This document shows positions 7,278 to 12,414 of a DNA stretch of 13,986 bases, in pieces. The DNA comes from Candidatus Aminicenantota bacterium (GTDB lineage Bacteria > Acidobacteriota > Aminicenantia > S016-38), in the NCBI GenBank assembly GCA_027062035.1, contig JAMOUL010000254.1:1-13986 (forward strand). The letters are read 5' to 3'. A program made the translations under genes and the position numbers. The first letter of the stretch is position 1. Each line of letters begins with the position of its first letter. Below the pieces are notes generated by a model, which was not told the DNA's origin, made no database searches, and worked only from the letters and a program-made list of their open reading frames with translations.

Positions 7278-8521
7278 GGAGAGTTGCTCTTAGAGCTCTC
7301 CTTGAAATTGAAAGGGGGGGTAATTCTTCTCAGGTCCTGGACAGATTGTTGAACAGAATTCCTCCGGGGGAACGTCCATTTGTAACCGAGATTGTGATGG
7401 GGGTTCTTAGGTGGAGAAATCGTCTGGATTATGCCATAGCTTATTTTTCAAAGAAAAGGCTGGATAGGCTGGAACCTCAGGTTATAAATGCTCTAAGGAT
7501 GGCCCTTTACGAGGTTCAGAATATGCATACACCGGAATATGCAGTTGTAAAGGAAACCGTTTCCCTGTTGAGAGGAAGCTGGCGAAGGGCCTTTGTAAAC
7601 GGCATTTTGCGAAATTATTTGAGGGAGGGGGTTCGTTATCCCGGGAGGGACAATCCCCTTATGTATCTCACATATACACTCTCGGTACCGGAGTGGAAGG
7701 CCCTTAGATGGCTTGATGAATATGGACTTGAGAAGGCAGAGAAATTGGCCCATTTCTATAATTCACCTCCACCTATTTATTTGAGGGTGAACCGTAGGAA
7801 AACCTCACCTGAGAAGCTTATGGGAATTTTACAAAGAGAAGGGATGGTTGTAGAACCGTGCTCCTGTGTGCCATTCTGTCTCAAAGTGATAGAGGGAAAT
7901 CCCAGAAACTCCAGGGCTTTAAAAACCGGTATGTTTTACATTCAGGACATTGCTTCACAGATAGCGGGATTTATTGCTGCGGAACTTGGGACAAAGGTAT
8001 GGGATTGTTGTGCTGCTCCAGGAGGGAAGGCATCTCATCTTGCTGAAATAGGTCTTAAGGTTTTTGCGTCGGATATTTCACTGCCAAGATTACGCCTTTC
8101 CCATGATAATTTTAAAAGACTGGGAGTCAAAATTTACGGATTTGTAGCAGATGCGAAAAAACCTCCCCTGAAGGAAAGGTTTCCCATGATTCTCGTGGAT
8201 GCTCCGTGTTCATCCATGGGTATAGCACATAGGGCGCCTGAAGTTAAATGGAGGATAACCCCGGAGAAACTTAAAGAACTATCCCGGCTTCAGAGGGAAA
8301 TTCTCAACGCTATCCTTCCCTATGGTGAGAAGATATTATATGTGGTTTGTACCCGGGAAAGGGAGGAAACGGTGGATGTAATGGATGGTTTAAAAACGGA
8401 GAGAGTTCCCCTGAATTTTGCGCAATGTGAAATACCCTTTTTCAGAAAGGGAGAAATCCTTTTTACAGAACCTGCATTGATGAAATCAGACGGGATGGCT
8501 TATTCCCTTGTCCTTTCCTAA
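7274..8521 (+). CDS. rsmB: 16S rRNA (cytosine-967-C5)-methyltransferase RsmB
   Basis: This 415-residue protein has an N-terminal NusB-like RNA-binding domain (about residues 1-130) and a C-terminal SAM-dependent methyltransferase domain. Motifs include the SAM-binding WDCCAAPGGKASHLAE (around residue 243), motif IV VDAPCSSMG (Cys312) and motif VI LYVVCTRERE (Cys359). In the RNA m5C methyltransferase family the motif VI Cys is the nucleophile and the motif IV Cys aids release; both are present. The expected product methylates C967 of 16S rRNA. The start is GTG, overlapping the fmt stop by 4 nt; fmt-rsmB is a common bacterial pair. The TAA stop overlaps the convergent Clp ATPase stop by 4 bp (8518-8521), leaving no room for a terminator between the genes. 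Confidence 0.95.
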   Translation: MRRVALRALLEIERGGNSSQVLDRLLNRIPPGERPFVTEIVMGVLRWRNRLDYAIAYFSKKRLDRLEPQVINALRMALYEVQNMHTPEYAVVKETVSLLRGSWRRAFVNGILRNYLREGVRYPGRDNPLMYLTYTLSVPEWKALRWLDEYGLEKAEKLAHFYNSPPPIYLRVNRRKTSPEKLMGILQREGMVVEPCSCVPFCLKVIEGNPRNSRALKTGMFYIQDIASQIAGFIAAELGTKVWDCCAAPGGKASHLAEIGLKVFASDISLPRLRLSHDNFKRLGVKIYGFVADAKKPPLKERFPMILVDAPCSSMGIAHRAPEVKWRITPEKLKELSRLQREILNAILPYGEKILYVVCTREREETVDVMDGLKTERVPLNFAQCEIPFFRKGEILFTEPALMKSDGMAYSLVLS

Positions 8522-11262
8522 GCTTCTTCTAACCCCTTTTCCACTTCAGCTTCCTGGGTTTGAATAACTGATTCCCTGGAAGTTCTGAGAATTATTTCTC
8601 CCTTTTCTACTTCTGCAAATATGGTTCTGGTAGATTTCCACTCAGGCGATAGTTTTAGAACGGCTAATTTGTCGAGGAGCATTTCCCTTATGGTGCGGGC
8701 CAGCCTTCTTGCTCCGTACTCCCTTGAGTAACCCCGTTCAGCTATTGCCGTTTTTGCTTCATCTGAAAGCACAAGTGTTTTCTCTTCAAGCGCCAGTCTT
8801 CTTTTTACTTCCCTTAATTGAAGGTCTATTATCCTTTTAACATCGTTGATATCAAGGGGTCTGAAAAATACGATTTCGTCTATTCTGTTAAGAAATTCAG
8901 GGGAGAAGTACTTTTTTATTTCCTGCATTATCTCGGAGCGTTCCGTCCTGGACCATTCGAATCCCACCTTTGATTTAAAATAGAGGTCAGTCCCGATATT
9001 GGAAGTCATAATAACAGTGGCGTGATTGAAATGCGCAGTTCTTCCCCTTCCATCGGTGAGTCTGCCAGCATCGAACACCTGAAGGAACACATTTAGAACC
9101 ATGGGATGTGCCTTTTCTACTTCGTCCAGAAGTATTATGGAGTTGGGCTGAGAGATTATTCTGTCGGTGAGCTGGTTCTGATCGTAGTAGCCCACATATC
9201 CAGGAGGTGCTCCCACCAGTTCAGAGTATGCGTGTTTTTCCATGAGCTGTGACATATCTATTCTTACAAGCCTCTTTTCGTTACCAAATAGAACCCTTGC
9301 CAGAGCCCTTGCAGTTTCTGTCTTTCCCACACCAGTCGGTCCTACAAACAGGAAAACCCCATCGGGTCTTCTGCTATCTATATCCATTCCGAGTTTAGCT
9401 GTTCTTATAACCCTTGCGATTTTCTCTATGGCCTCATCCTGGCCTACAATTTCCATCCTTAGTCTTTTCTCCAGGTCCTTGACCGTTTCCATACTGGATG
9501 TTTTAATCTCTTCTTCTGGTAATCCACTCATTTCAGAGACTGTTCTCTGGAGGTCTTCAAGAGTCATATCAGGAAATTCTCTTCCTCCCTCAGCATACTC
9601 CACCGCAACCTTTGAGGCTGCCCTATCCATTATGTCTATTGCCATTTCGGGGAGTTTTTTCTCAGGAAGATAGAGATGCGCGAGCTCAACAATGTTGGGC
9701 ATTAAAGTTGATGGGATTATTACCCCATGGTGGAGTTCTATGGACTCCTTTTTTCGTTCCAGGATTTCTTCCATAAGGGAATCATGTATTTCATCAATTT
9801 TGATTATTTGCATTCTTCTTATAAAGGATGGTGCGTTTTCCTTTATATCGTTGAGATGGGTGAAGCTGGTGGTTGCAATTATCTGAATAAAGCCCTTTTC
9901 CATCTCAGGAAGAAGTACTCCTGCAATATCAAGTCCGGCACCTTTGGAGAAAGAAGGGGAAAGCAGAAAATGTATGTCATCCATGAAAAGAATTCCATTC
10001 TGTTCCCTTACCTTTTTTAAAACGTTCAGCATGCGTTCTTCGAATTGGCCCCTGAATTTTGTTCCTGCAATTGACCTTGCAAAATTTAATTTGAACACCT
10101 TTCTTCCTGCAAGATGTTCGGGTACTGTACCTTCGTCTATTCGCCTTACTATTTCCTCTACTATGGCAGTTTTTCCTACCCCATCCTCACCTACAATAAG
10201 GACATTGTTTTTGTATTTGCAGTTGAGCGCTTCAAATATTTCCTGTATTTCCCTTTCCCTTCCTATAATTTCCTCATACTCCAGACCGTTCATGATAAAG
10301 AGAAAGTTTTCCTCCTTATCATCTTCATTTCCTATCTCATAAAGCCTTCTTTTGAAGTACCTGTTGTGGGGATTGAGCTTTTCCCCTTTTTTGAGGGCTG
10401 CTCTGGTTTGACTTTCAGCGTTTATAGCCTGGGAATGCCATGATAGAACCTCATAGGAACGGTCCAGACGTGGATAAAGTTCTACCATGCGTTTCGCCAC
10501 CCTTTCCAGGTCTTCATGGCTTCCCATTCTCCTGTAAATGCTGGCCAGAAGGAACAAAATAGCGGGAAAATCCCCGTACTTTCCCCGGGCTATTTCCAGA
10601 AGACCAGCGGCTTCCTCAAGTTTGCCCCTGAGGAAGTATTCCCATCCCTGTTCCATGATCCGTGTTTCCGATTCGGAAAGAAGTCTGGAGGCTCCTGCGA
10701 GAAAGAGATTTTTCAATAGAAAATGACCTATAGTTAGAGTTGACTCATCGTTTTTAGCGATCTTCTGTGTGCCCTCGCAACAATAGATGAGCTCTCCCTT
10801 TCGAGAGCCACAGAGGAAATATAAATTTCCGTTTATCTGTTTAAGGAAGGGCTCAACCTTTATATAACCTGAACGGGCTGGTAGAACAAGTATGGGATCA
10901 ATTGAATTCACGCCATCATTGCCTGTGGTTATTAACGGAGAATCAAGGGAATTTTCAAGGTGGAGGAGATATTCCTCTCTGGCCTTTTTATCTTCGGGAT
11001 CTCCCAGTAACCTGTCCACTGATTTCAAATACTCCCTGCCAAAAATCTTGCTTGCAAACTGACCCAGATATTTGAGCTGGAAAAGGAGGGATGCTCTTAA
11101 AGAAAGATTTAAAGGATCAGGGAAGGCCCTGGAAATAGGCAGAGAAAACCAGCCAGTCTGGTTCATTTCAGCGAGCTGGAGAATCAGGGTGAACTTTATC
11201 GAATTTTCTACTATATTCTTACCCTTAAGAAAGGGAAAGTTTTCTGTGAGTTTTCTTCTCAT
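8518..11262 (-). CDS. Clp/Hsp100 AAA+ ATPase with TPR-like N-terminal region and ClpC-type VGF loop
   Basis: This 914-residue class I (two AAA+ modules) Clp ATPase is numbered from ATG 11262. Residues 1-198 are not recognised. Residues about 199-307 look like two or three TPR repeats (EQGWEYFLRGKLEEAAGLLE, then GDFPAILFLLASIYRRMG). D1 has Walker A GEDGVGKT (358-365), pore loop KFRG (402-405) and Walker B LFMDD (428-429), so Asp replaces the usual Glu. D2 has Walker A GPTGVGKT (641-648), pore loop GYVG, Walker B LLDE (713-714) and the sensor-2 motif YGARRLARTI. The D1-D2 linker is short, with no ClpB middle domain. VGF at 766-768 sits where ClpC has its ClpP-binding loop. The standard Clp N domain is missing. 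ATG 11262 is chosen over an in-frame GTG at 11316 because a -10 box ends 6 nt before it. Function (unfolding for ClpP, or remodelling) is inferred; ClpB is less likely. Confidence 0.9.
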   Translation of the reverse strand: MRRKLTENFPFLKGKNIVENSIKFTLILQLAEMNQTGWFSLPISRAFPDPLNLSLRASLLFQLKYLGQFASKIFGREYLKSVDRLLGDPEDKKAREEYLLHLENSLDSPLITTGNDGVNSIDPILVLPARSGYIKVEPFLKQINGNLYFLCGSRKGELIYCCEGTQKIAKNDESTLTIGHFLLKNLFLAGASRLLSESETRIMEQGWEYFLRGKLEEAAGLLEIARGKYGDFPAILFLLASIYRRMGSHEDLERVAKRMVELYPRLDRSYEVLSWHSQAINAESQTRAALKKGEKLNPHNRYFKRRLYEIGNEDDKEENFLFIMNGLEYEEIIGREREIQEIFEALNCKYKNNVLIVGEDGVGKTAIVEEIVRRIDEGTVPEHLAGRKVFKLNFARSIAGTKFRGQFEERMLNVLKKVREQNGILFMDDIHFLLSPSFSKGAGLDIAGVLLPEMEKGFIQIIATTSFTHLNDIKENAPSFIRRMQIIKIDEIHDSLMEEILERKKESIELHHGVIIPSTLMPNIVELAHLYLPEKKLPEMAIDIMDRAASKVAVEYAEGGREFPDMTLEDLQRTVSEMSGLPEEEIKTSSMETVKDLEKRLRMEIVGQDEAIEKIARVIRTAKLGMDIDSRRPDGVFLFVGPTGVGKTETARALARVLFGNEKRLVRIDMSQLMEKHAYSELVGAPPGYVGYYDQNQLTDRIISQPNSIILLDEVEKAHPMVLNVFLQVFDAGRLTDGRGRTAHFNHATVIMTSNIGTDLYFKSKVGFEWSRTERSEIMQEIKKYFSPEFLNRIDEIVFFRPLDINDVKRIIDLQLREVKRRLALEEKTLVLSDEAKTAIAERGYSREYGARRLARTIREMLLDKLAVLKLSPEWKSTRTIFAEVEKGEIILRTSRESVIQTQEAEVEKGLEEA

Positions 11263-11268
11263 ATGAGA

Positions 11269-11296
11269 ATTATACACCTGTGGACGTGTGTGGAAA
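11269..11296 (-). promoter_or_regulatory. Promoter of the Clp ATPase gene, predicted leaderless
   Basis: On the minus strand a consensus -10 TATAAT (11274-11269) lies 16 nt after a weak -35 TTTCCA (11296-11291). Exactly 6 nt (TCTCAT) separate the -10 from the ATG at 11262, so transcription starting 7 nt after the -10 would begin at the A of the start codon. No Shine-Dalgarno precedes the ATG. Confidence 0.65.
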
Positions 11297-11322
11297 TCCA
11301 AAAAAAATTTCAACACAGGTGT
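11274..11322. repeat. Inverted 9-bp repeat ACACCTGTG ... CACAGGTGT
   Basis: ACACCTGTG at 11274-11282 is matched by its exact complement CACAGGTGT at 11314-11322, 31 bp between arms. The first arm overlaps the -10/spacer of the Clp promoter; the second forms half of the terminator hairpin upstream. It may be a repressor site pair, or it may be chance. It is unlike the CIRCE heat-shock operator. Confidence 0.35.
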
Positions 11323-11325
11323 TGA
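11300..11325 (-). terminator. Probable Rho-independent terminator of the DUF1848 gene
   Basis: On the minus strand TCAACA-CCTG-TGTTGA (11325-11310) can form a 6-bp stem with a 4-nt loop, followed by AA and eight T (11307-11300). The stem is short and AT-rich, so it may be leaky. It lies 81 nt after the DUF1848 stop and just before the Clp promoter. Confidence 0.55.
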
Positions 11326-11405
11326 TTTCTATCCTCAGGATTTATCTATTTATGGAGGAATTTTGCACCCAAATTATGCATTTTAGGGAGATATGTGATT
11401 GAAAT

Positions 11406-12263
11406 TTAATGAAGCCTAAGCTTAGGATTGGCGTAACAATAGAGGCAAAGATGTCCACATGGAAGAGAATAACTTCCAATATCTATAGATTTGCTACAAC
11501 CGCACAATTTTCTTTGTCCGGTGTCCTTGCCAGGAGATATTTTCCAACCGAAGGGATGAAGGGCTGAAAGCAGATCAGCATCTATGCATGCTCCTTTTTT
11601 TATTCCGGGGACGATAAATTCTTCCGGCTGGGAACATGCTTCTATTGATAACCCATGGGAATTCGCAATTTCTAAAAGGTATTTCGCCTCCTTCCTTTTT
11701 TCTGATGGGGATGGGTCGTAGTATTCTATGCCTGCAAGGGTCGTTCTTTTGACAGACTTTGGATACCATTGTACGAAGCTAAAAATTACCCTTTTTATCC
11801 CGAGCGAGGAAAGGATGGGAGCCAATTTTTCAAAGAAGTAAAGATTCGTTTTTATGGTGTTTCCTTCTTTCCAGTGAACCACGGGGTCAAACCTTAATCC
11901 TATTCTTTCCGGGCCCGCAATTTCGCTCAGGGGTTCCAGTTGTTTAATGGCTTCTCCTGGGGATGGAACACCTGTTTCCCATTTGCTTCCCCCCAGTCCT
12001 GTAATGGTAAAAAGAAAATAAAGCTGAGAGTAGTTTTTTAGAATATCCCTTGCACCATAGGCATTTTTTATAAGTGGAAGAAAGTTTTTAGACCACAGAA
12101 CCATGGTATGAACTCTTTCCGGATTCAGTTTTACCTTATAAGCCCTTCCATAGGGTCCCTTCACGGTAACCTCACCCCTTTTTATCCCATCCACAAGCCA
12201 TTTTAGATAGAAGGCAGGAATATCAGTCCGTCTGGAAGCACTTATGATAGCGGGCATAACCAT
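11406..12263 (-). CDS. DUF1848 family protein with C-terminal Cys cluster
   Basis: This 285-residue protein has the DUF1848 signature. Near the N-terminus is IISASRRTDIPAFYLKWL; the middle has MVLWSKNFLPLI and RFDPVVHW; the C-terminus has LCGCSKSIDIGSY followed by CGHLCLYCYAN. The Cys residues are 254, 256, 269, 273 and 276. The last three form C-x3-C-x2-C, the spacing that holds a 4Fe-4S cluster in radical SAM enzymes, but placed at the C-terminus. The family function is not established; an Fe-S enzyme related to spore photoproduct lyase or radical SAM proteins is possible. No signal peptide is seen, so it is cytoplasmic. It is the first minus-strand gene after a divergent promoter region, 143 nt before the Clp ATPase, with a terminator and a new promoter between them. 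MPAIIS, two codons in, is an alternative start; the first ATG fits the promoter. Confidence 0.9.
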   Translation of the reverse strand: MVMPAIISASRRTDIPAFYLKWLVDGIKRGEVTVKGPYGRAYKVKLNPERVHTMVLWSKNFLPLIKNAYGARDILKNYSQLYFLFTITGLGGSKWETGVPSPGEAIKQLEPLSEIAGPERIGLRFDPVVHWKEGNTIKTNLYFFEKLAPILSSLGIKRVIFSFVQWYPKSVKRTTLAGIEYYDPSPSEKRKEAKYLLEIANSHGLSIEACSQPEEFIVPGIKKGACIDADLLSALHPFGWKISPGKDTGQRKLCGCSKSIDIGSYSLPCGHLCLYCYANPKLRLH

Positions 12264-12269
12264 AACAGA

Positions 12270-12278
12270 ATTTTATCA
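12270..12278 (-). promoter_or_regulatory. Extended -10 promoter of the DUF1848 gene, predicted leaderless
   Basis: On the minus strand TGaTAAAAT forms an extended -10 element (12278-12270), followed by 6 nt (TCTGTT) and the ATG at 12263. No good -35 is seen at the usual distance, as expected for an extended -10. There is no Shine-Dalgarno directly before the ATG. The spacing is identical to that of the Clp and sulfatase-like promoters. Confidence 0.6.
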
Positions 12279-12379
12279 TCGTAGGGCTAAGGAGGACTTT
12301 TCTGAATTGAACCAGTTAGGAGGTATGGATGGGCGACATATTCGTATTGGAGCTTACGTAGAACGACATGTTACCTGTC

Positions 12380-12408
12380 TTGACTGGCAGACTGATTGAA
12401 TTTAGAAT
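12380..12408 (+). promoter_or_regulatory. Sigma-70-type promoter of the sulfatase-like gene, predicted leaderless
   Basis: TTGACT (12380-12385) and TAGAAT (12403-12408) each match consensus at 5 of 6 bases with the optimal 17-nt spacer. The -10 is followed by 6 nt (TTCCCA) and the ATG at 12415, so the predicted +1 is the A of the start codon. No Shine-Dalgarno precedes that ATG, and a stop codon in frame at 12403 excludes an earlier start. Confidence 0.72.
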
Positions 12409-12414
12409 TTCCCA

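Noticed and set aside
9242..9673. 143-codon ORF antisense to the Clp ATPase D2 region, and similar long antisense ORFs at 3405-3800, 5344-5847, 6636-7190 and 13363-13971
   Set aside because: Each lies wholly or mostly opposite a gene with conserved family motifs, and its composition is low-complexity (Ser-, Phe- or Pro-rich), as expected from the complement of coding sequence.
8518..11262. Calling the Clp ATPase ClpB
   Set aside because: It has no coiled-coil middle domain between D1 and D2, no Clp N domain, and it carries a VGF loop that ClpB lacks.
11263..11316. GTG at 11316 as the start of the Clp ATPase (932 residues)
   Set aside because: The extra 18 codons run through the promoter and terminator hairpin. 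ATG 11262 has a consensus -10 box 6 nt upstream, and its protein starts with a plausible basic N-terminus.
11415..11426. Perfect palindrome CCTAAGCTTAGG at the DUF1848 3' end, whose first 9 bases recur at 8517-8525 at the Clp/rsmB ends
   Set aside because: It lies in coding sequence, has no loop and no T-run so it is not a terminator; two copies of a 9-mer in 14 kb is close to chance.
12325..12399. 24-codon ORF with AGGAGGT upstream, as a real gene
   Set aside because: The Shine-Dalgarno is only one base from this ATG or less from its core, codon use differs from neighbouring genes, no promoter is evident upstream, and the sulfatase promoter lies inside its 3' end. Kept only as a low-interest observation.
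12264..12414. Possible tRNA, riboswitch or small RNA in the divergent intergenic region
   Set aside because: No cloverleaf, no conserved riboswitch core and no hairpin with T-run could be found by eye; the interval is explained by two divergent promoters.
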